The notes: generated by a model from the sequence alone, not told the origin. Shown: positions 36,374-45,800, counted from the first letter of the stretch. The stretch is DNA of 64,000 bases from JAJFFW01 sp038534195 (GCA_038534195.1 JBCAXE010000006.1:51363-115362), one strand, 5' to 3'. Made by a program: numbers and translations.

Positions 36374-36817
36374 GTGCTCGCATTTCTGCGAACCCGCATT
36401 TCCCATGCGCATCGTCGGCAAATGGCGCTGTTCGGCGGTGTGGGATTGCTGTGTACGGTGACGGACCTGGTCCTTTATTCCGGCTTTGTTGCGATTGGTA
36501 TCGCGCCGGTGGTCGCAAATCTGATGTCTTTTTTTACGGCCAACGTCCAAGGATATTTTCTCAACAGCACCCTCACTTTTCGGCGTGAAGGAAAGCGCCG
36601 CGCTTTGTCGTTCAAAGGCTATGGAAAGTTCCTTGGCGGCTATCTGCTGGCGCTATGCCTTTCGACCTTGATCATATGGTTATCGGCGGAAACGGTCGGC
36701 GCAATCGCCGCAAAAATTCTGGCGATTGGCGCAACAGCCTTTTGGAATTACTGTTTTAGCGCCTTCTTTGTTTTTCGTGAGCCGAAACAGCCCCGTAGCC
36801 CATCCGAATCGGCGTAG
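36374..36817 (+). CDS. GtrA-family membrane protein
   Basis: A 147-residue GtrA-like protein with four predicted membrane helices (for example FGGVGLLCTVTDLVLYSGFVA and GYLLALCLSTLIIWL). GtrA proteins are thought to flip polyprenyl-phosphate sugars across the inner membrane. The conserved FWNYCFSAFFVF is near the C-terminus. It starts with GTG five bases after the GT2 stop and is followed after nine bases by rmuC. With GT2 and the divergent GT87 gene it resembles an O-antigen or cell-envelope sugar-modification set. Confidence 0.88.
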   Translation: MLAFLRTRISHAHRRQMALFGGVGLLCTVTDLVLYSGFVAIGIAPVVANLMSFFTANVQGYFLNSTLTFRREGKRRALSFKGYGKFLGGYLLALCLSTLIIWLSAETVGAIAAKILAIGATAFWNYCFSAFFVFREPKQPRSPSESA

Positions 36818-36826
36818 TGTTCATGA

Positions 36827-38260
36827 ATGGTTCTCAAACAACTCTCTGAGGCGGGGTTTGGTCCCGGCAGTTTCCTGTTCTGGCTTTTCCTTGCCGCACT
36901 CCTGCTTGGCGGGGTCTTGTTCGCGCATGCGTTGCGCCTCGAGGGGCGATTGCGCCGAGTTCGAGCGTCGCTCGCCAAGGCGAAAGTATCGCTCGCCGCT
37001 GCTGAGGCGCGATCTGATGAAGCGCTGACGCTCAACGAAGAGCTAAATGTTGTCCGCGCCGAGCGCTCGGCGCTGGAGGCCGATCTCGCGCGCGCCGAAA
37101 CCCGCTTGGGTGAACGGGAAAAAGCGCTTGAGGAAATGAAAGCGCGCATGGATGTCGAGTTCCGCGCCGCCACATCGAAACTCCTGGAGGAGGCGCATAC
37201 CTCTTTTCTTCAGCGAGCGGATGAAACCTTTAAACGCCACCAGCAGGCGTCCGGCGCTGATTCGGAAAAGCGCCGAAAAGAAATCGATGACCTTGTAAAG
37301 CCCATGCGCGAAACGCTCGCGAAATATGAGGCAGGCCTCGCTCAAATGCGTATGGAGCAGCAAAAGGCGCGCGGCGAATTAACAGGTCGGATCAGCGACC
37401 TGGCGAAATCAGCGAACGACGTGCGGATGGAAGCGCAAAAACTATCATCAGCGTTGCGCGCGGGGCCCAAAGTCAGGGGGCGATGGGGCGAGGAACAGCT
37501 CCGTAATGTTGTCGAGCTCGCTGGCATGACAGCGCATGTAGACTTTGTCGAGCAAAAGTCCATCGGCGATGATGCCCGCAAGCAACCGGACATGGTGGTG
37601 TCTTTACCCGGCGATCGCGTTATCGCCGTTGATTCCAAAGTCTCGTTAGGCGCCTATCTAGATGCGGCGGAGGCGGACAATGACGCTGCGCGGCGACAAC
37701 ATCTCACCAAGCATGCCGCCGACCTCTGGGTCCATGTAAAGAGTTTGTCTGCGAAGGATTATGCGACAGCGCTTCAGGATTCCCTGGATTTCGTCATTAT
37801 GTTCGTTCCCGGCGACCATTATTTTGCAGCAGCGATGGAAACGCGGCCGCAATTATTTCAGGACGCCTTCGAGCGCAAAGTATTGATTGCTACGCCAACG
37901 ACGCTCGTTGCGATCCTGAAGTCAGCTTCTTATGGCTGGCGTCAGGAAAAAGTCGCGCAAAACGTGCAGGCCGTAGCGGCGCAGGCGCGGGACTTATACG
38001 AAAGTCTGCGGACGATGGGCGGTCATTTGTCAGGACTCGGAAAATCGCTTGAGGGCGCCGTAAAGAAATACAATGACCTGATCGGCGGCGTGGAACAGCG
38101 CGTGATGCCGAGGGCGCGGAAGTTCGCAGAATACGAATTGCCGGGCGTCGCGGGTCATTTAGAGAGCGCTGAGCCAATTGAGCGATCTCTGCGTGAGCCG
38201 CGCGCTGACCGCGACCTATTACTTACGAACGATACCGACGACGGTAAGTCCGCGGCGTGA
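36827..38260 (+). CDS. rmuC: DNA recombination protein RmuC
   Basis: RmuC, 477 residues, a membrane-anchored coiled-coil protein with a predicted PD-(D/E)XK nuclease-like core, known to limit certain DNA rearrangements. A membrane segment spans about residues 15-31, followed by a long Glu/Arg/Ala-rich coiled coil (about 35-190). The core contains RGRWGEEQLRNVVELAGM and the active-site motif Asp269-Ser-Lys271 (VIAVDSKVSLGAY). It follows gtrA by nine bases and meets a second, longer RmuC-like gene tail to tail. Confidence 0.93.
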   Translation: MVLKQLSEAGFGPGSFLFWLFLAALLLGGVLFAHALRLEGRLRRVRASLAKAKVSLAAAEARSDEALTLNEELNVVRAERSALEADLARAETRLGEREKALEEMKARMDVEFRAATSKLLEEAHTSFLQRADETFKRHQQASGADSEKRRKEIDDLVKPMRETLAKYEAGLAQMRMEQQKARGELTGRISDLAKSANDVRMEAQKLSSALRAGPKVRGRWGEEQLRNVVELAGMTAHVDFVEQKSIGDDARKQPDMVVSLPGDRVIAVDSKVSLGAYLDAAEADNDAARRQHLTKHAADLWVHVKSLSAKDYATALQDSLDFVIMFVPGDHYFAAAMETRPQLFQDAFERKVLIATPTTLVAILKSASYGWRQEKVAQNVQAVAAQARDLYESLRTMGGHLSGLGKSLEGAVKKYNDLIGGVEQRVMPRARKFAEYELPGVAGHLESAEPIERSLREPRADRDLLLTNDTDDGKSAA

Positions 38261-38279
38261 TCCGTGAGAGCTAATGCCT

Positions 38280-40319
38280 CTAACGAAGCGGGAAGGGCGA
38301 TGGTTCCGCCGGCGCCGCTTTATCATTCTCCCAGAGATCGGGCTCATTGGGTTGAGGCGGCGGCGTTGTTTGCTTAGGGGCCAAATAGGCGGCGGACGCT
38401 TCAGCGCCGTAAAATCCCTCTGATGTCTCTGCAGGCGCAGGCTCCTGCGTCGGCGGTATGCTGCGTTCGGGGAGCGTCGATGGTTGCACAGGTTCAGCGA
38501 GCGACAGGCGTCCGTTGCGAGAGATTGTCTCGGCCCTTCGGTAGACCTGATCGGTTGACGAGATCACGTCGCGGACGTCGCTGCGCGTGCGGTCGAAGGT
38601 TTCTTCAAGCGAAATCACGCGGCGACGGAGATCTTCGACTTCATTGAATACCTGTTGCGCTTCGGCTTGAATAATTGTGGCGTTTTCCCGGATTTGCGCG
38701 TCGCGGACAATGGCGCGCACAGTGTGTAAGGTGGCCATCAATGTGGTGGGCGAAACGATCCAGACGCGCGCACGATAGCTGTCCTGCACCACGTCGGGGA
38801 AACGCGAGTGAAGTTCTGTATAGATCGATTCAGAGGGGACAAACATCAAGGCGGAGTCCGCCGTCTCGTCGGGAACGATCATGCGTTCGGCGATATCGAC
38901 AACGTGGCGAAGCGTGATGCGACGGAATTCATTCTCCGCATGCGCGCTCTCGTCTTCCGAGGATAGCGCTTGTTGTAATTCATTGTACGCCTCAACAGGG
39001 AATCGCGCGTCGATCGCAATCGGTCCTGGCGGGTGCGGCAGCCTGACGACACAATCCGCCTTACGGTTATTCGGCAAGATTGCATTCATCTCATAGGAGT
39101 CCGGCGGCAGCGCGTTGCGGATGATGTCGCCCAATTGAACGTGCGGCGCGACAGGCGGCGCGACCTGACCGCGCAACGCGCTTCGCAGATCGGCGATTTC
39201 CGTGCGCAACGCTTCCACATTTTGCGGCGCTGCGATCTTGTTTAATCGCGATGTAATGTTCGCAAGCGCTGAATCGACTGACTCGCGGTGTTCTACGAAC
39301 TTCTGCGTGATTTCGTCGAAATTTTGCGTTGAAGCGCCGCCGCTAATGAAGGAGGGCGCTGCGCTGAGGGCGCTCTGGCTCTCCTGAGCTTGCTTTGCAA
39401 GCCTTTCGGATAAGACCGCGAACCGGTCGTCAAGCTCTTTTGAAAGAGTGGTTTGGAAATCAGGCGCGACAGCCGGCTGCGCAACAGCTTTTTCCTGTTG
39501 CTGCAGTAGCGCCAATTTGCGCCGCTCGAATTCGGCTTCGCGTTCGGCTGCGCGGCGTTGTTCCTCGACCGCAAGTCGCCGTGCATTTTCCTCCGCTTCG
39601 AGACGGATGGCGTCCGCATCAGCCTGGGCTTTTAGACGCAACGCTTCTGCTTGCGATTGGGCGTCTTGTTGGAGCCTCGCAGCCCCCGCCTGATGTTGGT
39701 CGTCCGACTCAAAATCAAGTGATCCCCGCATCTTTGCGAATGGGTCGCTTCGATCGATTTCAAAATCATCGTCCTCGGCCAGGAGCGCTCCGTTAGCTCC
39801 GATCTTGTCCGTTTCGCTGCTTGACGGTTTCTTCCGTCGAGCGAAAAGTCCCGAGAAAGCCCCCAGACGACGGCGGGATTTGCGCGCCTCGATTTCTGAC
39901 TCGCTTGGCTCATCAACAGAACCGGTCTCGGCCTCAGGGTGTTCAATGATCACTTCGGCGACATCATCGTCGGCGGCGAATTCCGCTGTCGCTTCGTTAT
40001 GGCTGTTCTCATCCGGCGCATTGCTTGTCGCCGCTGTATGGTCGTCAAAATTGATCTCTGCGTCTTCACCGGCTGGCTGGAAGAATTTTTTCTCGGCAGC
40101 TTCCGCATACCGTGTTGCAGAGGCGACGCGGCCGCGCATGATCAAATAAATGATCACTAAGAAAAGCAATAACGCCCCCGCGAACACCAGCCACAAAATC
40201 GTATCCGGCGCTGTCAGGAGCGGCGTCGCCGCGCCTGCGTCAATCTCAGTTCCAACAGTACCGTGGACCCGGTCCTGAATAGACGGATCTTCCAGCTGCA
40301 TTTTCAAGTACCCACGCAT
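38280..40319 (-). CDS. divergent RmuC-domain protein with long acidic linker
   Basis: A 679-residue second RmuC paralogue. A membrane helix (about residues 38-60, ILWLVFAGALLLFLVIIYLI) is followed by an acidic low-complexity linker. A Gln/Ala/Arg-rich coiled coil comes next (about 210-290), and the RmuC core is after residue 330. The core keeps KADCVVRLP but has Asp437-Ala-Arg439 (IAIDARFP) where the canonical protein has Asp-Ser-Lys. The start is uncertain: I took the ATG at 40319 with GGGG seven bases upstream, but 40301 is possible. Catalytic activity is doubtful because of the Lys to Arg change. Confidence 0.85.
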   Translation of the reverse strand: MRGYLKMQLEDPSIQDRVHGTVGTEIDAGAATPLLTAPDTILWLVFAGALLLFLVIIYLIMRGRVASATRYAEAAEKKFFQPAGEDAEINFDDHTAATSNAPDENSHNEATAEFAADDDVAEVIIEHPEAETGSVDEPSESEIEARKSRRRLGAFSGLFARRKKPSSSETDKIGANGALLAEDDDFEIDRSDPFAKMRGSLDFESDDQHQAGAARLQQDAQSQAEALRLKAQADADAIRLEAEENARRLAVEEQRRAAEREAEFERRKLALLQQQEKAVAQPAVAPDFQTTLSKELDDRFAVLSERLAKQAQESQSALSAAPSFISGGASTQNFDEITQKFVEHRESVDSALANITSRLNKIAAPQNVEALRTEIADLRSALRGQVAPPVAPHVQLGDIIRNALPPDSYEMNAILPNNRKADCVVRLPHPPGPIAIDARFPVEAYNELQQALSSEDESAHAENEFRRITLRHVVDIAERMIVPDETADSALMFVPSESIYTELHSRFPDVVQDSYRARVWIVSPTTLMATLHTVRAIVRDAQIRENATIIQAEAQQVFNEVEDLRRRVISLEETFDRTRSDVRDVISSTDQVYRRAETISRNGRLSLAEPVQPSTLPERSIPPTQEPAPAETSEGFYGAEASAAYLAPKQTTPPPQPNEPDLWENDKAAPAEPSPFPLR

Positions 40320-40427
40320 AACCAATCCCCAAGCCGCAAACGTAGAGGAAAAACACAGGGATTGCGAGGGCTTAGGCGGTGTCGGCGGGCCCTTGACGCG
40401 CCAGCGTGCGCGCCATACCTCACCTCC

Positions 40428-40946
40428 ATGGCAATACGAGAAATTCTCACCGCGCCTGATCCGCGCCTGCGTGTCGTTTCCAAACCTGTCGAAGGGGTGG
40501 ATAACGACCTGCGCGCGCTCATGGACGACATGCTGGAGACGATGTACGCCGCGCCAGGGATAGGGTTGGCGGCGATACAGATCGGCGAGCCGCTCCGCGT
40601 AATCGTGATGGATCTGGCGGGCGAAGGTGAACCGCCGCAGCCGCGTTACTTTGTTAACCCTGTAATTCTCGATCCTGCCGAAGAAACAAAGCCTTACGAA
40701 GAAGGCTGTTTGTCAGTACCTGATTTCGCCGAAGAAATCGATCGACCGGCCTCCTGCGTGGTGGAATATCTGGACTACCACGGTGAGCCGCAGCGCCTCG
40801 AGGCTGACGGATTGCTCGCGGTTTGCATCCAACACGAAATGGACCATCTCGAGGGCGTTCTCTTCATCGATCATCTGTCGCGGCTGAAACGCGACCGAAT
40901 TCTGCGCAAATTGAAGAAAGAACAGCGCCTTGCCGCCGCTGGTTGA
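40428..40946 (+). CDS. def: peptide deformylase
   Basis: Peptide deformylase, 172 residues, removing the formyl group from nascent proteins. All three metal-site motifs are present: GIGLAAIQIG (residues about 43-52), EEGCLSVP (the Cys ligand) and QHEMDH (two His ligands and catalytic Glu). I chose the ATG at 40428 (MAIREILTAPDPRLR), since a longer frame from 40263 would run through the divergent RmuC promoter. It pairs functionally with fmt downstream, which adds the formyl group. Confidence 0.96.
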   Translation: MAIREILTAPDPRLRVVSKPVEGVDNDLRALMDDMLETMYAAPGIGLAAIQIGEPLRVIVMDLAGEGEPPQPRYFVNPVILDPAEETKPYEEGCLSVPDFAEEIDRPASCVVEYLDYHGEPQRLEADGLLAVCIQHEMDHLEGVLFIDHLSRLKRDRILRKLKKEQRLAAAG

Positions 40947-41023
40947 GCCACCGGTTTGTTGCAACTGCGAAATTTCTGTGATGTGCGGCGTCGAAGACAC
41001 GCCTTTTCTGGAGAAATTATAAA

Positions 41024-41956
41024 ATGCGCCTCGCCTTTATGGGGACACCGGCGTTCGCCGTGCCAGCGCTCAGCGAATTGCTCGCCGCCGGGCATGACGT
41101 GGTTTGCGTTTACACCAAGGCGCCGCAACCGGCCGGTCGCGGCCATAATTTGCGTAAATCGCCTGTCCATGTGTTCGCCGACAGTCATGGCCTACCCGTT
41201 CGTACCCCGAAGAGTTTCAAAAATGCAGATGAACGCGAGGCCTTTGCTGCATTGGAATTAGACGCGGCAATTGTTGTCGCATATGGCCTGATTTTGCCGC
41301 AGGCGGTTCTGGGTGTTCCTCGCTTCGGATGTTTTAATCTGCATGCGTCTTTATTGCCGCGTTGGCGGGGCGCGGCGCCGATCCATCGCGCAATTATGGC
41401 CGGCGACAAAGAGACAGGCGTTCAGGTCATGCGTATGGAAGCCGGGCTCGATACCGGGGCTATTTTGCTATCGGAAACAACGCCAATCTCGGCCGACGAT
41501 ACGACGGCGAGCCTCCATGATCGCCTGGCCGCGATCGGCGCGTCACTCCTCCCGCGCGCTCTTTCTGCGTTAGAGCGCGGCGGCTTAGTGGAAACGCCGC
41601 AAGCGGAGACCGGCGTTACCTATGCGGACAAAATTTCAAGCGATGAGGCGCGCATCGACTGGACGCGCAGCGCCGCTGAGCTCGACTGTCATATTCGTGG
41701 GCTTTCTCCATTTCCCGGCGCATGGTTCGAATTGGTGCGGGAAGGGACGCCGCGTCGAATTAAGGCCTTGATGTCAGGCGTGGTGAGCGGCGGCGGCGCG
41801 CCAGGTGAGGTATTAGCGGTTGATGATGCGTTAGTCGTCGCTTGCGGCGACGGCGCGCTTGGTTTGTCGGTGCTCCAACGTGAGGGCAAAGCCGCTCAGC
41901 CTAGCGCTGATTTCCTTCGCGGCTCTGCGCTAAATGTTGGCGATATTCTCGGCTGA
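41024..41956 (+). CDS. fmt: methionyl-tRNA formyltransferase
   Basis: Fmt, 310 residues, formylates initiator Met-tRNA using 10-formyltetrahydrofolate. The N-terminal Rossmann domain begins RLAFMGTPAFAVPAL. The catalytic block includes FNLHASLLPRWRGAAPIHRA (Asn, His and later Asp). The C-terminal OB-fold contains IRGLSPFPGAW. It follows def by 77 bases on the same strand. The normal next gene, truA, is interrupted here by an antisense lepB. Confidence 0.97.
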   Translation: MRLAFMGTPAFAVPALSELLAAGHDVVCVYTKAPQPAGRGHNLRKSPVHVFADSHGLPVRTPKSFKNADEREAFAALELDAAIVVAYGLILPQAVLGVPRFGCFNLHASLLPRWRGAAPIHRAIMAGDKETGVQVMRMEAGLDTGAILLSETTPISADDTTASLHDRLAAIGASLLPRALSALERGGLVETPQAETGVTYADKISSDEARIDWTRSAAELDCHIRGLSPFPGAWFELVREGTPRRIKALMSGVVSGGGAPGEVLAVDDALVVACGDGALGLSVLQREGKAAQPSADFLRGSALNVGDILG

Positions 41957-41959
41957 TCG

Positions 41960-42697
41960 CTATTGGAGCGAGGAAAACCAGGGACGCTTGAGGCACTGTG
42001 TTTCCGGTTCCTTCCGGCAGCGATGGGTTGAGAACGGCATAGCGACCGCTTCACCCACCAAATTTTCAATCGGAAGAAAACCGACGCCGCGCTTCAAGTA
42101 ACGGCTGTCAATCGAGTTATCGCGATTGTCGCCAAGGACAAACAGGTGCCCCTCTGGAATAATAACCGGCGCAATCGTGTCGCCGTATGAATAATCGCTG
42201 CGCTCATAGATCACGTATGTTTTGCCCGTGGGGAGCGTTTCCTGAAAGGCGCTGACGGTGACAACTGGCCCATTATGTTCCCTGTAGCGATAATCTTTCA
42301 GATGCGCGCGATCGACCGAAGCGTCATTCAGGATTAGGCGGCCGCCGCGGATTTCAACCTTATCGCCTGGCAATCCGACAATCCGTTTGATATATGTTTC
42401 CCCGGTTCTCGGATGCTTGAACACAACAATGTCTCCGGCCGCCGGCATTTTTCCAAACAATCGTTGATCAGGCGCGCCAATGCTTAAAGCGCCGCCAAAC
42501 GGTGCAGAATGTTTGCTGTAGCCATAGACGAATTTGTTAACGACGATACGGTCGCCGACCGCGAGCGTCGGCAGCATGCTTTCACTCGGTATATGGTACA
42601 TGCCGAAAGCGGCGGTGCGGAAGATCATGATGACGCCGAGCGCAATAACAAAAAACCTGGCTTCCGAGAGGATTCCGGCTATAGCTTCTTTCGTCAT
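41960..42697 (-). CDS. lepB: type I signal peptidase
   Basis: Signal peptidase I (S26), 245 residues from the chosen start, cleaving signal peptides at the inner-membrane surface. One membrane helix (about residues 15-31) precedes the catalytic Ser40 in PSESMLPTL, and the general base is Lys104 in YIKRIVGLPGD. The C-terminal GDNRDNSIDSR box is intact. I chose the ATG at 42697 because the longer frame (42739) would overlap the truA start. It is antisense between fmt and truA and lacks the usual rnc/era neighbours, so it may be a second copy. Confidence 0.92.
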   Translation of the reverse strand: MTKEAIAGILSEARFFVIALGVIMIFRTAAFGMYHIPSESMLPTLAVGDRIVVNKFVYGYSKHSAPFGGALSIGAPDQRLFGKMPAAGDIVVFKHPRTGETYIKRIVGLPGDKVEIRGGRLILNDASVDRAHLKDYRYREHNGPVVTVSAFQETLPTGKTYVIYERSDYSYGDTIAPVIIPEGHLFVLGDNRDNSIDSRYLKRGVGFLPIENLVGEAVAMPFSTHRCRKEPETQCLKRPWFSSLQ

Positions 42698-42730
42698 GTC
42701 GCCTCGCTTATACCCTGATCTCCTGCAATC

Positions 42731-43480
42731 ATGCCGCAAAGATATAGATTATTGCTAGAGTATGACGGCGGCGATTATGTCGGCTGGCAGCGTCAAGAGA
42801 ACGGGCCATCGATTCAGGCGGCTTTAGAAGAGGCTGTACATCGATTTTGCGGCGAGACATGTAATGCGGTCGCCGCCGGCCGCACTGACGCTGGCGTTCA
42901 CGCCCTCGGCATGACAGCTCATATTGATCTGTCGAAAAACCACGACGCTAATGTGGTGCGTGAGGCGATTAATTTTCATCTCAAACCAGCGCCCATCGCC
43001 GTTTTGGACGCGGTCAAAGTCGACGATGAATTTCACGCTCGTTTTTCGGCGCGATCGCGCCGCTATCTCTATCGCATCCTCAATCGGCGCGCGCCATTAG
43101 CGCTTGATAAAGCGCGCGTATGGCGGATCAGCGGCCGGCTGGACGCCGAACGCATGCATCGCGCCGCACAGCATCTTGTGGGCAAACACGATTTCTCGAC
43201 CTTCCGTGCGGCGCAATGTCAGTCCGCGTCGCCAATTAAAACCTTAAGCGAGATATCCTGCGTCCGGACTGCAGATGAAGTTGCCATTCGCGTCTGCGCG
43301 CCTTCGTTTTTGCACCATCAAGTGCGATCGATCGCGGGGAGCCTCGTCGAGGTTGGGCTCGGTAAATGGTCGCCCGACGATATCGCCCGCATCTTGAATG
43401 CGGCCGATCGCAAACAATGCGGCCAAGTGGCGCCGGCGCAAGGCCTATACTTTGTCAGCGCAATTTATGACGTAGGCTGA
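42731..43480 (+). CDS. truA: tRNA pseudouridine(38-40) synthase
   Basis: TruA, 249 residues, forms pseudouridine at tRNA positions 38-40. The catalytic Asp53 lies in AAGRTDAGVHALGM, and a conserved Tyr-containing YLYRILNR block is also seen. The C-terminal LHHQVRSIAGSLVEVGLGK is typical. It is divergent from lepB (33 bases between starts), and its 3' end overlaps the convergent membrane-protein gene by 16 bases. Confidence 0.96.
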   Translation: MPQRYRLLLEYDGGDYVGWQRQENGPSIQAALEEAVHRFCGETCNAVAAGRTDAGVHALGMTAHIDLSKNHDANVVREAINFHLKPAPIAVLDAVKVDDEFHARFSARSRRYLYRILNRRAPLALDKARVWRISGRLDAERMHRAAQHLVGKHDFSTFRAAQCQSASPIKTLSEISCVRTADEVAIRVCAPSFLHHQVRSIAGSLVEVGLGKWSPDDIARILNAADRKQCGQVAPAQGLYFVSAIYDVG

Positions 43481-44094
43481 AGCAGGGAGGTCGCCGCTGC
43501 GCCGAACCCGGCGCTGACGATGAAGCTTATCAAGGTCAAGATAATGATGATGGCGATTGTGGTCCCAGGGGTCGTATTCATCAACCGGCGGAAGACGCCC
43601 CACAGCAAGGCCAACGTCACGGCCATGGCGGGAATTGCTAGCGCGCTCGCCGCCTTACCAAGGAAGCTGATCAGCACTAATACAAGCGCATTGATCGCGG
43701 TGATCACCATTGTCGCCCAATTATAACCGACAATCGTGTTTGAGACGGCGTTCGTTGCGTTTAACGCTTTTGCAACGGCGATAATCGCTGAGACGCTAAG
43801 GGCCCAATCGGCGAGGAAGGCGAGGCTGTTTACGCCGATCATCGTCGCCATCGGCGCACCCTGAATCGCCGTCAGCGCATCGCTGTCAAATCTTTCAATG
43901 AAGCGCCGCGCGGCGATAAAGCCAAGAATCGCAAACGGGGCCGAAAACGGGATTGCCCAAAATGACTTGAAAAATCCGTCAACAGAGTAGTCAAGATCAG
44001 TGTCAGCGCGCTTGTCGCCGTCTTGCTGAAATTGAGAAAAGGCGAGACGCCAAACGCCGCCGATTTGATTCGCGGCGTAATCAAAGCTGATCAT
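43465..44094 (-). CDS. multi-pass membrane protein of unknown function
   Basis: A 209-residue protein with about five membrane segments (for example SFWAIPFSAPFAILGFIAA and TIAIIIILTLISFIVSAGFGAA). I do not recognise a family with confidence; the layout is Yip1-like, but no diagnostic motif is visible. Its start overlaps the dapE stop as ATGA, so it is translationally coupled to dapE and probably cotranscribed. The role is unknown. Confidence 0.75.
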   Translation of the reverse strand: MISFDYAANQIGGVWRLAFSQFQQDGDKRADTDLDYSVDGFFKSFWAIPFSAPFAILGFIAARRFIERFDSDALTAIQGAPMATMIGVNSLAFLADWALSVSAIIAVAKALNATNAVSNTIVGYNWATMVITAINALVLVLISFLGKAASALAIPAMAVTLALLWGVFRRLMNTTPGTTIAIIIILTLISFIVSAGFGAAATSLLQPTS

Positions 44095-45263
44095 TGCGTC
44101 GTCCCGTTGGTGTTGAAATAATTCTTCAGGATCTCTCGATAAATCTTTCGTAGCGTTTCGATGTCCGCCAGAGCCACATGCTCGTCAACCTGGTGCATCG
44201 TTGCGCCGACCATGCCGAATTCAGCGACCGGTGCGAAATCCTTGATAAAGCGGGCGTCCGATGTACCGCCGGACGTCGATAGCTCGGGGCGTTTTCCAGT
44301 GACAGTCTCCACTGACGCAGCAATTGTCTGAATGAAGGCTTTATCAGTCGTTAGAAATGCTTCGCCCGACACGATTGTTTCAAGCGTATACTGAAGACCA
44401 GTCTCAGCGGCGATGGCGTCGAGTTGGTCCCGAATCCAGTTTTCAATACTTTCGCCCGTCCAATTGGGATTAAATCGAATGTTAAAACGCGCCGTCGCCT
44501 TTGCGGGGATCACATTGTGCGCGGGATTGCCAATGTGGATGTCGGTGACCTGAAGGCTTGAGGGTTGAAACCTTTCATACCCGTCATCAATCGGTGTTTC
44601 ACTTAGCAAGAGCAACTTTCTCGCGAGTGTTGGCACGGGGTTCACCGCTTTATGTGGATAAGCCACATGGCCTTGTCGCCCCTCAACCGTAAGCCAGCAA
44701 TTGATACTGCCGCGCCGGCCCACCTTGATCATGTCACCCATCTGCTCAGGATTTGTGGGTTCCCCCACAAGGCAATGGTCGATTTTCTCGCTATTGTCGC
44801 GCAACCAGGCGAGCATTTTTCGGGTCCCGTTGATGGCGGCACCCTCTTCATCGCCGGTGATCAGCAGACTTATTGATCCGGCCGGTTCGCCTGCCGCGAT
44901 AAAGTCGGCGCAGGCGGCGGCGAAAGCTGCGATCGCGCTTTTCATGTCTGACGCCCCGCGGCCCCACAACAGACCGTCGCTGGTTTCGCCGCTGAAGGGA
45001 GGCTTCGTCCAGGCCGCCACATCGCCGGCCGGCACCACGTCAGTGTGACCTGCAAAGCAAAAATTTGGACCGTTTACGCCGCGCTTCGCGTATAGATTTT
45101 TCACCGGCGCGGCGCCTTCTTCTTCAAATGTGATCGGCGTACAGTTGAAACCCAGCGGCGTTAACGCGCGCGCAAGCACGTCGAGCGCGCCTTCGTCCGC
45201 TGGCGTGACAGAGGGACATTGAATGAGCGTGCGCGCGAGTTCCACGGGATCAATATCAGTCAT
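44091..45263 (-). CDS. dapE: succinyl-diaminopimelate desuccinylase
   Basis: DapE, 390 residues, a two-zinc M20 hydrolase in lysine and meso-diaminopimelate synthesis for peptidoglycan. FAGHTDVVPAGD supplies a metal His/Asp, GDEEGAA supplies the catalytic Glu pair, and EFGMVGATMHQVDEH supplies the C-terminal His. The length is close to the family norm. In many relatives dapE follows truA on the same strand; here it is on the opposite strand, with a small membrane-protein gene fused to its 3' end by overlap. Confidence 0.96.
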   Translation of the reverse strand: MTDIDPVELARTLIQCPSVTPADEGALDVLARALTPLGFNCTPITFEEEGAAPVKNLYAKRGVNGPNFCFAGHTDVVPAGDVAAWTKPPFSGETSDGLLWGRGASDMKSAIAAFAAACADFIAAGEPAGSISLLITGDEEGAAINGTRKMLAWLRDNSEKIDHCLVGEPTNPEQMGDMIKVGRRGSINCWLTVEGRQGHVAYPHKAVNPVPTLARKLLLLSETPIDDGYERFQPSSLQVTDIHIGNPAHNVIPAKATARFNIRFNPNWTGESIENWIRDQLDAIAAETGLQYTLETIVSGEAFLTTDKAFIQTIAASVETVTGKRPELSTSGGTSDARFIKDFAPVAEFGMVGATMHQVDEHVALADIETLRKIYREILKNYFNTNGTTQ

Positions 45264-45335
45264 ACTGCTTTCAGTAGCTGAGGCCGGATTGCTGCGCTAG
45301 GTGTGTTAGCGTCGCGCGGTCGAATGGAGAAAATG

Positions 45336-45800
45336 ATGCCAAAAATTGACCTTGATGCAGTTCCGTCGATTTCAGGGACCAGCTACCCCCAACCGTTCGA
45401 AAGGATCGTGAGCGGCCGGTCCCGCAAAGCGCTCGGCGATGCGGCTGGCTTGAGCCAATTTGGCGTGAACATGACCCGGTTGAAACCGGGAGCGGGGTCA
45501 TCCCATCGCCATTGGCACGCATGCGAAGATGAATTCATTTACGTTATTTCCGGTGAGGCCACACTAATTGAAGACGGCGGCGAGACGGTGCTGAGGGCGG
45601 GCGACGCCGCCGCCTTCAAAGCCGGCGTTCCGATCGGGCATCATCTGGTCAATCGCTCTGGCGAAGATGTCGTTTATCTCGAGGTCGGCACGCGAAGCGA
45701 AGAGGACGTCTCAACATACAGCGATCCCGAAATCGACCTTAAAATGATCAAATCCGGCGGTGCATGGAAACCACACCATAAGAACGGCGATCCCTATTGA
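45336..45800 (+). CDS. cupin-domain protein
   Basis: A 154-residue single-cupin protein. Motif 1 is HRHWHACEDEFIYVISGEA (metal ligands His, His, Glu) and motif 2 is in GVPIGHHLVNRSGEDVVYLEVG. The start ATG at 45336 is preceded by GGAG five to six bases before; an adjacent ATG at 45333 is too close. It diverges from dapE and is convergent with the TPM gene. The substrate is unknown; similar proteins include sugar- or amine-related cupins. Confidence 0.85.
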   Translation: MPKIDLDAVPSISGTSYPQPFERIVSGRSRKALGDAAGLSQFGVNMTRLKPGAGSSHRHWHACEDEFIYVISGEATLIEDGGETVLRAGDAAAFKAGVPIGHHLVNRSGEDVVYLEVGTRSEEDVSTYSDPEIDLKMIKSGGAWKPHHKNGDPY

